DNA of 39,664 nt from Chloroflexota bacterium (lineage in GTDB: Bacteria; Chloroflexota; Limnocylindria; Limnocylindrales; CSP1-4). Made by a program: the position numbers and the translations under genes. The stretch spans positions 1 through 39,664 of the forward strand of contig JAKAJU010000089.1 of assembly GCA_021813655.1 (NCBI GenBank), written 5' to 3'. Each line of letters begins with the position of its first letter. The first letter of the stretch is position 1. Below the pieces are notes generated by a model. It saw only the letters and a program-made list of their open reading frames with translations, did no database searches and had not been told where the DNA came from. Shown one piece after another: positions 1 to 7,797 of the stretch.

Positions 1-363
1 ATCTTGGAGCTCGCGCGCGCCGGCTACTACCGCGCCGTGACGGGCGGGCGGATCGGGATCGGGGCGACGGAGCGCGAGCAGGCGCTCATCCTCGCGGAGG
101 CCCGCCTCGGGTTCCGTGCGCCGGCGTTCTTCGGGGAGATCCTCACGGTGGAGGTGCGGACCGCCTCGATCGGCCGCAGCTCGTTCACGATGGAGTTCCG
201 GCTCACGGCGGACGAGAACCCGTACGGGCACGCGCGGCTCGTTGCCACGGCCTCGACGGTCCAGGTCGGCTTCGACTACGACGCGGGCCGGGTCGAGCCA
301 CTCCGTGGCGACATCGTCGCGGCTCTCGAGGCCTTCGAGGGACGACGGCTCCGCGGCGCCTGA
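1..363 (+). CDS. Acyl-CoA thioesterase-like hotdog protein (5'-truncated)
   Basis: The reading frame is open from the first base of the window, so the N-terminus lies upstream; the in-frame TTG at base 4 is unlikely to be the true start. The visible part (about 120 residues) has the look of the second half of a 4HBT hotdog domain: an ELARAGYYRA helix followed by strands such as FGEILTVEVRTASIGRSSF and the ending RLVATASTVQVGFDYD. In this family the helix sits after a conserved Asp/Asn near the N-terminus that is cut off here. Such proteins hydrolyse acyl-CoA thioesters; the substrate cannot be read. The stop lies two bases before the next ATG, so it is probably co-transcribed with the permease gene that follows. 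Confidence 0.75.
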   Translation: MLELARAGYYRAVTGGRIGIGATEREQALILAEARLGFRAPAFFGEILTVEVRTASIGRSSFTMEFRLTADENPYGHARLVATASTVQVGFDYDAGRVEPLRGDIVAALEAFEGRRLRGA

Positions 364-365
364 CG

Positions 366-1805
366 ATGACCGACGCGCGCGGGCGCTCCGTGCGCCTCTC
401 GACCGCCCAGCTGGCGATCCTCACCGTCGTGGCGGTCGCGAGCCTGCGGAGCCTCCCCGCGATGGCCACGTACGGCCTGGGCAGCGTCACCCTCTACGTG
501 ATCCCCGCGATCGTCTTCCTCGTCCCCACGGCGCTCGTCTCGGCCGAGCTCGCCACGGGATGGAACGGCGGCGTCTACGTCTGGGTGCGTGAGGGGCTCG
601 GAGACCGGCTCGGGTTCCTCGCCATCTGGCAGCAGTGGGCGCCGAACATCCTGTGGTTCCCCGTCCAGCTGGCGTTCATCGCCGCGAGCCTCGCGTACGT
701 GGTGGCCGATCCCGCGCTCGCCGGGTCGGGCGCGTACACCGCGGCGGTGATCCTCGTCGTCTACTGGTCGGCGACCCTCCTCACGCTCCGGGGCGGGGGC
801 CTCTTCGCCCGAGTCGGATCGATCGGCGGCGTCGTGGGGACGATCATCCCCGGCCTCGTCCTCGTGCTCCTCGGTGCCGCCTGGCTCGGGACCGGCCATC
901 CGAGCGAGGTCCCGCTGCAGCCGCCCGACGTCATCCCGCCGTTCACCGGGTTCGCCGGCCTCGTCCTGGTGGTGAGCAACTTCGTCGCGTATGCGGGGAT
1001 GGAGATGAATGCGGTCCACGCGAACGAGATGGGGGACCCGGGCCGGCAGTTCCCGCGCGCCATCCTCGTCGGCTCGGTCGTGATCGTCGGCATCTTCATC
1101 CTCCCGACGATCGCCGTCGCGATCGCGGTGCCTCCGGCCTCGCTCGGGCTCGCGGATGGCATCCTGGTCGCCTTCCGCACGTTCTTCGACGCCTTCGGGA
1201 TCGGCTGGTTGACGCCCGTCTTCGCGGCGGCGGTCGCCTTCGGCGCGATCGCGTCCGTCGTCACGTGGATCGCCGGACCGTCCAAGGGTCTCCTTGCGGC
1301 GGCGCGGACCGGGCTCCTCCCTCCCGCGCTCCAGCGCACGAACGCCGCCGGCGTCCAGGTGGCAATCCTCGCCGTGCAGGGCGCCGTCGTCACGCTCCTC
1401 GCCCTGCTCTTCGTCGTCGTGCCGGATGTCGACACCGCGTTCTTCACGCTCGTCGACATGACCGCGGCGGCGTACCTCGTCATGTACGTGCTCATGTTCG
1501 CCGCGGCGATCAGGCTCCGCCGGTCGGCGCCTCAGGTCGTCCGATCGTATCGGGTGCCCGCCCTGCCCCTCGTCGCCGGGACCGGCATGGTCGCTTCCGT
1601 CGCGGCGCTCGCGCTGGCGTTCGTGCCGCCCGCCGACCTCACCGGGATCCCACCGCACCTGTACCCGATCGTCATCGGGGGCGTCGTCGTCGGTCTCGCG
1701 GTGCCGGCCCTCATCCTCCCGCGCGTGCGTCGGGCCAGCTGGGACCTGCGACCCGCTGCCGACGTCACAGCGGAGCGCCGGGCGATGCTCGTCCACCGGG
1801 ACTGA
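366..1805 (+). CDS. APC-superfamily amino acid permease / antiporter
   Basis: A 479-residue protein with about twelve hydrophobic segments and almost no soluble domain. Early sequence features (LRSLPAMATYGLGS, then AELATGWNGGVYVWVREGLG) match the first two helices of the amino acid-polyamine-organocation superfamily, and the pattern is closest to the GadC/YjeM glutamate:GABA-antiporter-like branch. It would sit in the cytoplasmic membrane and move amino acids or amines. The ATG lies two bases after the upstream thioesterase stop, which suggests translational coupling. The C-terminus ends in a short basic cytoplasmic tail. Substrate is unknown; assignment to superfamily is firm, to branch tentative. 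It converges on the fabF gene that ends 49 bases downstream. Confidence 0.85.
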   Translation: MTDARGRSVRLSTAQLAILTVVAVASLRSLPAMATYGLGSVTLYVIPAIVFLVPTALVSAELATGWNGGVYVWVREGLGDRLGFLAIWQQWAPNILWFPVQLAFIAASLAYVVADPALAGSGAYTAAVILVVYWSATLLTLRGGGLFARVGSIGGVVGTIIPGLVLVLLGAAWLGTGHPSEVPLQPPDVIPPFTGFAGLVLVVSNFVAYAGMEMNAVHANEMGDPGRQFPRAILVGSVVIVGIFILPTIAVAIAVPPASLGLADGILVAFRTFFDAFGIGWLTPVFAAAVAFGAIASVVTWIAGPSKGLLAAARTGLLPPALQRTNAAGVQVAILAVQGAVVTLLALLFVVVPDVDTAFFTLVDMTAAAYLVMYVLMFAAAIRLRRSAPQVVRSYRVPALPLVAGTGMVASVAALALAFVPPADLTGIPPHLYPIVIGGVVVGLAVPALILPRVRRASWDLRPAADVTAERRAMLVHRD

Positions 1806-1806
1806 T

Positions 1807-1838
1807 CCGCCCAGCGGCCGCGCCGCGTGACGGGGCGG
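1807..1838. terminator. Weak GC hairpin between convergent genes
   Basis: In the 49-base gap between the convergent permease and fabF genes, CCGCCC at 1807-1812 can pair with GGGCGG at 1833-1838. There is no T-run. It may act as a bidirectional terminator but the support is slight. Confidence 0.2.
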
Positions 1839-1854
1839 GTCGCGAGACGATCGG

Positions 1855-3123
1855 TCAGCCCGCGTACCGGCGGAAGACAGCCACAGCGTTCTGTCCGCCG
1901 AAGCCGAAGCCGTTGACCATGGCGGTGTCGACCTTCGCCGGCCGGGCGACGAGCGGCACGTAGTCGAGGTCGCACGCCTCGTCTGGGTTCTCGAGGTTGG
2001 CGGTCGGCGGGATCACCTGGTCGCGGAGCGCGCCGATCGCGGCGAGGACGCTGGCGATGCCGGCCGCGCCCACGAGATGGCCGACCATCGACTTCGGCGA
2101 GCTGATCGCGAGCTTCCGCGCTGCGGGCCCGAACGCCGCCTTGATCGCACGCGTCTCGGTCACGTCGTTGAGCGATGTGGACGTCCCGTGGGCCACCACG
2201 TAGTCGATCTCATCCGGCGCGACGCCCGCGTTGCGCATGGCCATGCTCATCGCGCGGGTGGCGCCGCGCCCGGTCGGCTCCGGCGCGCTGATGTGGAACG
2301 CGTCGGCCGTGAGCCCGCCGCCGAGGATCTCGACGATCGGCGTAGCTCCGCGCGCGAGTGCGTGCGCGAGCGACTCCACGATGACGGCCCCGCCGCCCTC
2401 GCCGAGGACGAACCCGTCGCGGTCGCGGTCGAATGGCCGCGAGGCGTGCGCCGGATCGTCGTTGCGCCTCGACAGGGCACCCATGTTGCCGAGCGCCGCG
2501 AGCGCCATCGGCAGGACCGGCGCCTCCGACCCGCCCGCGATCACGACGTCCACCTCGTCCGTCGCGATGAGGCGCAGGGCGTCATGAAACGCGAGGATCG
2601 AGGTCGCGCACGCTGCGGACTGGGTCATCACCGGCCCGGTGAGGCCGTACTCCATCGACAGCATGCACGCGCCCATCGACGCGGAGAGCGCCGGGATCGC
2701 GAACGGACTGACGAAGCGCGGACCCTTCTGCTCACCGACGTGCGTCCCGTCGATCACCTGCTCGAGACCGCCGCCGCCCGTGTTCATGACGACGGCGCAT
2801 CGGTCGCGCTGCTCCTGCGACATCGCTTCGAAGTCGATCCCTGCGTGGGCGACCGCCTCCTTGCCCGCGGCCATGGCGAAGTGGACGAAGCGGCTCATCC
2901 GGCGCGCCATCTTGGGATCCATCCCGGTCGCCGGGTCGAAGTCGATCACCTCCGCGGCGATCCGGACCTCGTAGTCGGACGCGTCGAAGCTGCGGACGTG
3001 CCGGGTCCCCACCACGCCGCCGACGAGGTTGCGCCAGTAGGTCGGGAAGTCGTTCCCGATCGGCATGACGGCTCCGAGGCCAGTGACGACGGCGCGGCGC
3101 GCGGGATCCTGATTGGGCGGCAC
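1855..3123 (-). CDS. fabF: Beta-ketoacyl-ACP synthase II (FabF), copy 1
   Basis: Condensing enzyme of the type II fatty-acid pathway, joining malonyl-ACP to a growing acyl-ACP in the cytoplasm. The thiolase-fold Cys-His-His set is intact: Cys172 in SAACATS, His312 in AHGTSTSLND, and Lys344/His349 in SPKSMVGH. The glycine-rich end NGFGFGGQN is also present. The frame stays open to an ATG at 3171, but I chose the GTG at 3123 because CGAGGAG lies just upstream at good spacing and the family-typical ARRAVVTGLG begins ten residues in; this gives 422 residues, normal for FabF. It follows the lipase gene after 175 bases. The second fabF in the same cluster is clearly different in sequence, so this is not a recent duplication. 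Copy 1 has an unusual MNTGGGGLEQV stretch where FabF usually reads GSGIGG. Confidence 0.92.
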   Translation of the reverse strand: MPPNQDPARRAVVTGLGAVMPIGNDFPTYWRNLVGGVVGTRHVRSFDASDYEVRIAAEVIDFDPATGMDPKMARRMSRFVHFAMAAGKEAVAHAGIDFEAMSQEQRDRCAVVMNTGGGGLEQVIDGTHVGEQKGPRFVSPFAIPALSASMGACMLSMEYGLTGPVMTQSAACATSILAFHDALRLIATDEVDVVIAGGSEAPVLPMALAALGNMGALSRRNDDPAHASRPFDRDRDGFVLGEGGGAVIVESLAHALARGATPIVEILGGGLTADAFHISAPEPTGRGATRAMSMAMRNAGVAPDEIDYVVAHGTSTSLNDVTETRAIKAAFGPAARKLAISSPKSMVGHLVGAAGIASVLAAIGALRDQVIPPTANLENPDEACDLDYVPLVARPAKVDTAMVNGFGFGGQNAVAVFRRYAG

Positions 3124-3169
3124 GGCGACTCCTCGAATGGGCCGGGCACCCCACCCCCGGACGGCGGTC

Positions 3170-3197
3170 ATCCTACCAGCGTGGAACGGCCGGACAG
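3170..3197 (-). promoter_or_regulatory. Possible promoter for fabF copy 1
   Basis: In the 175-base gap upstream of fabF copy 1, minus-strand TAGGAT (3175-3170) resembles a -10 box. CTGTCC sits 16 bases further up as a poor -35. A small hairpin with GTCCC/GGGAC arms and a GAGA loop (3262-3275) lies between the lipase stop and this site and could end lipase transcription. Both are weak calls. Confidence 0.25.
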
Positions 3198-3298
3198 CGC
3201 TCCGCTCGGCGGTCGCGCCCCTCCCGGGTCCGCGCCCACGCCATTCCCGGGACGCGGTCTCGTCCCTCTCGGGACCGCCGTTGCCCTTGTCGCGCTGG

Positions 3299-3982
3299 CT
3301 ACTTCACGTACGTCCCGGCGCACGGCTTCCCGTCGATCGCGCCGAGGACGATGCGGAAGACTGCGGGGTCGGTGAGCAGCCGCGCGTGTGTCGGGCCGGT
3401 CATCCGGACGTTGCACGCGCCGTCCACGAGGCGCGACGCCGACGTGGGGACGAGCCCGTCCGTCGTGCTGTAGACGCTCGTCCACTTCGTGGGCCCCGGC
3501 GTCTCGTCGCCGGCGTTGAGCGCTGTGAGGAAGTCGGACGTCGGGCAGAGCTGGCCGCCGTTCGAGACGTTCGCGAGACACGCGATCGGCAGTCCTTTCT
3601 GGGGGGTCCCGAGCGAGACGTACACGGTCACGACCCGCCGGCCGCCGTCGTAGCGCACGTACTGGCGGCTCGAGAGGCCGCCCATGCTGTGGCCGACGAT
3701 CGCGACCTTCGTCCAGCCCCGCGCGGCGACGACGTCGCGGATCACCTTCGCGTTCACGACGTTGTCGTTGCCCGGCAGCTTCACGATCACCACCGTGTGG
3801 TTCCGCTCGCGAAGGCGCGCCGCCATCGTGAAGAAGCCCGATGGCGACCCGTTGAACCCGTGGACGAGCACGACGGGCAGTGGCGCGGCGGCCTCGGCCG
3901 GAGGGACCGCCGAGACGGGCGCGATGGCGGCCGCCGTCGCGAGCGCGAGGCCGGCCGCCGCGGCGCGGAGTCCGGTCCTCAT
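3299..3982 (-). CDS. Secreted alpha/beta-hydrolase (triacylglycerol lipase-like)
   Basis: A 227-residue protein beginning MRTGLRAAAAGLALA, a signal peptide with likely cleavage near residues 24-32, so it should be exported. The mature part opens with VVLVHGFNGSPSG (oxyanion-hole region), then has the nucleophile elbow GHSMGG with Ser99. Asp175 (STTDGLVP) and His199 (GPTHARLL) complete a plausible triad. Four cysteines (135, 146, 190, 221) could form two disulfides. It resembles lipase class 2 / PGAP1-like lipases. The ATG overlaps the stop of the upstream fabF by four bases (ATGA), so it is translated from the same message. The frame is open for 73 codons upstream of this ATG, but that extension lies wholly inside the fabF gene and looks like chance coding. 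A secreted lipase between two cytosolic condensing enzymes is unexpected. Confidence 0.85.
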   Translation of the reverse strand: MRTGLRAAAAGLALATAAAIAPVSAVPPAEAAAPLPVVLVHGFNGSPSGFFTMAARLRERNHTVVIVKLPGNDNVVNAKVIRDVVAARGWTKVAIVGHSMGGLSSRQYVRYDGGRRVVTVYVSLGTPQKGLPIACLANVSNGGQLCPTSDFLTALNAGDETPGPTKWTSVYSTTDGLVPTSASRLVDGACNVRMTGPTHARLLTDPAVFRIVLGAIDGKPCAGTYVK

Positions 3983-5250
3983 GCGCCCACGTAGCGCTTG
4001 AAGATGACGGCGGCGTTGTGACCCCCGAGGCCCACGTTGCACGAGAGTGCATAGCGGACCCGGGTCTCGCGCGAGGCGCCGGTGAGGACGTTGAGCCCCG
4101 TGGCCGCGATCTCCGGGTCGACGACGCGCGTGTTCGTCGTCGCCGGGACCACCTGGTTGTGGATGGAGAGGACCGTGGCCAGCCCCTCGAACGATCCGCA
4201 CCCGCCCATCATGTGGCCGGTCATCGACTTCGTCGCGCTGACGAGGACGTCGGGCGTGTGATCGCCGAAGACGTCCGCGATCGCCTGCGCCTCGCGCAGG
4301 TCGCCCACCGGCGTCGAGGTCCCGTGCGGGTTGATCATGTCGACCTCGTCGGCCGGGACGCCGTACCGATCGAGCGCGATCTGCATCGCTCGGCGGACCC
4401 CGTTGCCGCGCTCGATCGGCTGGATGAGGTCCCAGGCGTCTGCAGTCGAGCCGTAGCCGACCACCTCGGCGTAGACCTTCGCCCCGCGCGCCCGCGCGTG
4501 CTCGAGATCCTCGAGGATGAGCGCGCCGCCGCCCTCGCCGAGCACGAACCCGTTGCGCGTGACGTCGTACGGGCGGCTGGTGGTCTCGAGCCCCTCACCG
4601 GGAAGAGGCGTCCCCATCCCCCGCATGTTCGAGAACCCGATGTACGCGATGTCGCGGATCGGCGTCTCCACGGACCCGGCGATCGCCGCGATGATGTCGC
4701 CGCGCTTGATCGCCTCCGCTGCCTCGCCGATGCAGTTGGTGCCCGTGGAGCAGGCGGTGACGATGCACGTGTTGAGCCCGCGGATCCCGGTCTCGATGGC
4801 GATCTGCCCGGATGCCGTGTCCGGGAGCATGTTCGCGATGAAGAACGGGCTCACCGCCCGGGGGCCCCTCGTGTCGCGGATCTCCACGTTGTCGATGAGG
4901 AGCTCCGGGCCGCCGATGCCGGACCCGAAGATGACCCCGAGGTCGTCGCGGTTCTCGTCGGTGACCTCGAGGCCGCTGTCCGCGAGCGCCTGCTTGGCCG
5001 CCGCGACGCCCATCGGGACGTTGCGCGCGGTGCGCCGGACCGCCTTGAAGTCCATCCAGCCCGTCGGGTCGAAGTCGACCTCGCCGGCGGCCTGGCAGTC
5101 GAGATCCGTCGGGTCCCAGCGGGTGATCCGCCGCAACCCGGATCGGCCGTTGACGAGGTTCTCCCAGACGGTGTCCACGTCCTGGCCGACCGGGCTGATG
5201 ACGCCGAGGCCGGTGACGGCGATCCGTCGTGTGGGGTCGGGCTTGCGCAC
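3979..5250 (-). CDS. fabF: Beta-ketoacyl-ACP synthase II (FabF), copy 2
   Basis: A 423-residue condensing enzyme for acyl-chain elongation. Catalytic residues are Cys167 (TACSTGTN), His309 (NPHGTSTPVGD), Lys341 and His346 (SATKSMTGHMMGG). GSGIGG at 109-114 and the terminal NVGLGGHN are canonical, so this copy looks the more typical of the two. The start is GTG at 5250 with ACAGGAG about nine bases upstream. It lies 36 bases after fabD and its stop overlaps the lipase start, placing fabD-fabF-lipase in one transcript. The usual partners acpP, fabG and fabH are not in the window and must be elsewhere. Confidence 0.95.
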   Translation of the reverse strand: MRKPDPTRRIAVTGLGVISPVGQDVDTVWENLVNGRSGLRRITRWDPTDLDCQAAGEVDFDPTGWMDFKAVRRTARNVPMGVAAAKQALADSGLEVTDENRDDLGVIFGSGIGGPELLIDNVEIRDTRGPRAVSPFFIANMLPDTASGQIAIETGIRGLNTCIVTACSTGTNCIGEAAEAIKRGDIIAAIAGSVETPIRDIAYIGFSNMRGMGTPLPGEGLETTSRPYDVTRNGFVLGEGGGALILEDLEHARARGAKVYAEVVGYGSTADAWDLIQPIERGNGVRRAMQIALDRYGVPADEVDMINPHGTSTPVGDLREAQAIADVFGDHTPDVLVSATKSMTGHMMGGCGSFEGLATVLSIHNQVVPATTNTRVVDPEIAATGLNVLTGASRETRVRYALSCNVGLGGHNAAVIFKRYVGA

Positions 5251-5286
5251 GTTCGTTGCTCTCCTGTGGGACGCGATGGGCGCGGG

Positions 5287-6240
5287 CTAGAGGGAGACCT
5301 CGGCGAGCCCGCCGGGGCCGGCGGGGTCGTCGAGAGCGATGACGGTCGCATCAGGCGCGATCCGCCGGATCAGTCCGGTGAGAACCTTGCCGGGACCCAC
5401 CTCGATGAACGTGTCCACGCCGTCGGCCCGCATCCGCTCGACGATCGCGACCCAGTCGACGCCGCGCGTGAGGTGCTCGACGAGCTCGGTGCGGGCGCCG
5501 TCGGCCGTCGCGATCGGTGCGGCTTCGGCGTTCGAGAGGAGCGGCGGACGTGGGTCGGCGACAGGGATCGACGCCAGCGCCTCGGCCATCCCGGCCGCGG
5601 CGTCCGCCATGAGCGGCGAGTGGGCGGCCACGGAGACGGGGAGCTCGATCGCGCGCCGGGCGCCGGCCGCCTTCGCCGCGGCGAGCGCGGCCTCGACCGC
5701 CGGGCGCTCGCCGGAGAGCACGACCTGGCCCGGGGAGTTGCGGTTGGCGACGGTCACGATGCCCGTCGTGGCCCCGGCCGCCACCACCTCCGGGAGGCGG
5801 GCGTCGTCCAGGCCGATGAGCGCGGCCATGGCCCCGGGCCGGCCGGCGCCCGACGCCTGCATGAGGTCGCCGCGGATCCGGACGAGACGGACCGCATCGG
5901 CGAGGGTCAGCGACCCGGCCGCGACGAGCGCGGAGTACTGGCCCATCGAGTGGCCGGCCGCGTAGGCCGGCGCGAGCGGCGGGAGCCCCGCCGCCGCGCG
6001 GCGCTCGCGAAGCGCTTCGAGGTAGGCGATCGATGCCGCCACGAGCGCCGGCTGCGCGTTGCGCGTGAGGTCGAGCTGCTCTGGCGGGCCGTCCCACGCG
6101 ATCCGCGAGATCGACTCGCCGAGCGCGGCGTCGGCCTCGGCGAAGGCGGCCGCCGCCGCGGGCGATGCGGCGGCGAGCGCCGCGCCCATGCCGGGCGACT
6201 GCGACCCCTGGCCGGGGAAGACGAATGCGATCGATGCCAT
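5287..6240 (-). CDS. fabD: Malonyl-CoA:ACP transacylase (FabD)
   Basis: A 317-residue enzyme that moves malonyl groups from CoA to acyl carrier protein, feeding FabF. It has GQGSQ at 10-14 (oxyanion Gln), the nucleophile motif GHSMGQ with Ser98, Arg123 in RIRG for the malonyl carboxylate, and His207 in AAHSPLM. The C-terminal GPGKVLTGLIRR is typical. Where many FabD proteins have Gln in an LVRQ-type motif before the PVRW-like segment, this one reads LVEHLTRGVDW, with His at that place. The ATG at 6240 has GGAG five bases upstream. It is the first gene of the leftward fatty-acid cluster and is divergent from a MarR-type regulator. Confidence 0.95.
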   Translation of the reverse strand: MASIAFVFPGQGSQSPGMGAALAAASPAAAAAFAEADAALGESISRIAWDGPPEQLDLTRNAQPALVAASIAYLEALRERRAAAGLPPLAPAYAAGHSMGQYSALVAAGSLTLADAVRLVRIRGDLMQASGAGRPGAMAALIGLDDARLPEVVAAGATTGIVTVANRNSPGQVVLSGERPAVEAALAAAKAAGARRAIELPVSVAAHSPLMADAAAGMAEALASIPVADPRPPLLSNAEAAPIATADGARTELVEHLTRGVDWVAIVERMRADGVDTFIEVGPGKVLTGLIRRIAPDATVIALDDPAGPGGLAEVSL

Positions 6241-6283
6241 GCCTGCTCCGTTGGCTCACGGTCCGAAGGGCCGCGGTCGATGC

Positions 6284-6289
6284 AGCGTA
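6284..6289 (-). promoter_or_regulatory. Predicted -10 box of fabD promoter
   Basis: Minus-strand TACGCT at 6289-6284 is followed by the fabD ATG after 43 bases. No good -35 is visible. The palindrome at 6315-6338 lies just upstream of where the -35 would be. The same hexamer serves the divergent marR gene. Confidence 0.4.
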
Positions 6290-6314
6290 GTCCCGTCCGC
6301 CTCGACCGTCGCCT

Positions 6315-6338
6315 GACACGTGCATATGTGCACGTATC
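6315..6338. promoter_or_regulatory. Palindromic operator candidate between fabD and marR
   Basis: The half-sites GACACGTGCA (6315-6324) and TGCACGTATC (6329-6338) are inverted repeats matching at nine of ten positions, separated by TATG. The inner seven-base arms ACGTGCA/TGCACGT are perfect. Size and symmetry suit a MarR-family dimer. It overlaps the -35 zone of the marR promoter and lies next to that of fabD. Binding by the adjacent regulator is inference. Confidence 0.6.
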
Positions 6339-6350
6339 GGTCGCCTCGGA

Positions 6351-6356
6351 TACGCT
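6351..6356 (+). promoter_or_regulatory. Predicted -10 box of a leaderless marR promoter
   Basis: TACGCT is followed by only six bases (CTGCTC) before the marR ATG at 6363. Transcription starting about seven bases after the box would begin at the A of ATG, giving a leaderless mRNA. No Shine-Dalgarno sequence is present, which agrees. Confidence 0.45.
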
Positions 6357-6362
6357 CTGCTC

Positions 6363-6968
6363 ATGGCAGCCCACCCCGACCATCCCGACCGCCGCCGGCC
6401 GTCCGCGCGGCGCACGCCCCTCCCGCGCCACCCCGCCGAGGAGCTCTACGGCGAGCTCTCCGGGGCCGTCGAGACCGCCGGTCGCCGCGTGCAGGACCCG
6501 CGCGAGGTCTCCGGCCGGATCGCGATGGGCCGGGCGCTCTGGCGCGAGCTCGTCATCGGGTTCGCCGTCCAGCTCGGCGAGATGCGCCTGGGATTCACGC
6601 AGCTTGCCGCCCTCTACGTCCTGTCCGACGCGGAGACTCTGCGGGTCGCGGAGCTCGCCGAGGCGATCGGGCGGTCGCCGTCGGCGACGAGCCGGCTCGT
6701 CGACGGCCTCGCCCGGCGCTCGCTCGTCGAGCGGACCACCGACTCGACCGACCGGCGCCAGCGGAGCGTGACGCTCACCCGGCGCGGGCGCCTGCTCGTC
6801 GCGGTGGTCGACCGTGCGCGGGCGGCGCAGTTCCTGCGCGTCGTCCGGCCCTTGCCGCCCGCGGAGCGCGCCGTGGTCGCGATGGCGGTCGCAGCTCTCG
6901 CGACCCGCGCCGTCACGCGCCGCGGTAGGCTCATCAAGGCCCCGGAAGGGGGCCCCGGCCCGGCCTGA
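6363..6968 (+). CDS. MarR-family transcriptional regulator, possibly controlling fatty-acid synthesis
   Basis: A 201-residue protein with a basic, Pro/Arg-rich N-terminal tail (about 30 residues) and a winged helix-turn-helix core. The recognition region reads VAELAEAIGRSPSATSRLVDGLARRSLVERTTDSTDRRQRSVTL in two adjoining pieces, with the family's D-x-R-R wing motif at DRRQRSV. Flanking helices would form the dimer interface. It is divergent from fabD with a palindrome between them, so control of the fatty-acid cluster and of itself is likely. FabT of streptococci is a MarR-type regulator of fatty-acid genes, but whether this protein is related in function is inference. The ligand is unknown. 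A GC hairpin overlaps its stop codon. Confidence 0.85.
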   Translation: MAAHPDHPDRRRPSARRTPLPRHPAEELYGELSGAVETAGRRVQDPREVSGRIAMGRALWRELVIGFAVQLGEMRLGFTQLAALYVLSDAETLRVAELAEAIGRSPSATSRLVDGLARRSLVERTTDSTDRRQRSVTLTRRGRLLVAVVDRARAAQFLRVVRPLPPAERAVVAMAVAALATRAVTRRGRLIKAPEGGPGPA

Positions 6969-6979
6969 GAGCCGGGCCG
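6956..6979 (+). terminator. Nine-bp hairpin across the marR stop codon
   Basis: CGGCCCGGC (6956-6964) and GCCGGGCCG (6971-6979) are a perfect inverted repeat with the loop CTGAGA, which contains the marR TGA. No T-run follows. It may be a terminator or an mRNA 3'-end stabiliser separating marR from the next gene, whose GTG is 33 bases on. Confidence 0.4.
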
Positions 6980-7012
6980 TCGGATCGCTCGAGCTGGGGG
7001 CGGGGGAGCCGC

Positions 7013-7777
7013 GTGCAGTCCTTCATCGTCGTCGGGCCGCTCGTGCTCGTCCTGGCGCTCGCCCTCGCGATCCTGCTGCCACGGATCGCCGAGCGCTTCG
7101 TCCCCGCCAAATACCGCGAGGCGAACCTCCGCTCGTCGCTGGCCGTCAGCAGCTCGATCACCGCCCCGTTCATGATCTTCCTGGGGTTCATGATCGTCAT
7201 GCTCTGGACCCAGATGAACGCCGCCAGCACGGCGGTCCAGAACGAGGCCGACTCCCTCCGCAACATCGATGCTCTCGTGGACCAGCTCGGTGTCGGGACC
7301 GCCGACCGGGTCCGCGCGGACATCGTCGCGTACGCGACCGCGGCGGTCGACGAGTGGGACGCGCTCGCGGACGGCCACACGACCGCGAGCGCGGAGGGCG
7401 CCTTCCGGGCGGTCCGCGACGAGATCCTCGCGCTCGCCCAGAGCGGCCAGGAGGGCGTGCTCGTGGAGCACGCTGTCTCGCAGGTCCTCGCTGCCCAGAC
7501 CTACCGCTCCGAGCGGATCACGGCAGCGCAGAGCGACCTGCCGCCGGTCCTCTGGATCGTCCTGCTCATCGGGACCGCGCTGTACGTGGCGTACATCGTC
7601 CTGACCGACACGGGTCCGCTGGCGAGCCGCTTCGCGATCACGTTCGTCGCACTCGGCGTCATCGGCGTCTCCCTGCTCCTCGTGTTCATGCTCGACAACC
7701 CCTTCCGAGGCGACATCCGGGTGGGTCCAGCGCCCTTCGAGGCTCTCATCGACGGGTTGACGACGACCGTCCAGTGA
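7013..7777 (+). CDS. DUF4239-like membrane protein
   Basis: A 254-residue protein with four hydrophobic segments: about residues 3-22, 47-66, 180-200 and 207-228. A soluble, mostly helical stretch of about 110 residues (NEADSLRNIDALVDQLG onward) lies between the second and third. This two-plus-two layout with an NEA-x-x-L motif after the second helix resembles the DUF4239 (bestrophin-like) family, whose function is not established. The GTG start at 7013 has GGGGGAG about six bases upstream. It converges on the small gene ending at 7868. A role cannot be read from its neighbours. Confidence 0.65.
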   Translation: MQSFIVVGPLVLVLALALAILLPRIAERFVPAKYREANLRSSLAVSSSITAPFMIFLGFMIVMLWTQMNAASTAVQNEADSLRNIDALVDQLGVGTADRVRADIVAYATAAVDEWDALADGHTTASAEGAFRAVRDEILALAQSGQEGVLVEHAVSQVLAAQTYRSERITAAQSDLPPVLWIVLLIGTALYVAYIVLTDTGPLASRFAITFVALGVIGVSLLLVFMLDNPFRGDIRVGPAPFEALIDGLTTTVQ

Positions 7778-7797
7778 CGGCGGACGGGACGGGCGAG

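Noticed and set aside
3983-4201. N-terminal extension of the lipase frame
   Set aside because: It lies inside fabF copy 2, reads as Arg/Gly/Pro-rich shadow, and would bury the obvious signal peptide that begins at 3982.
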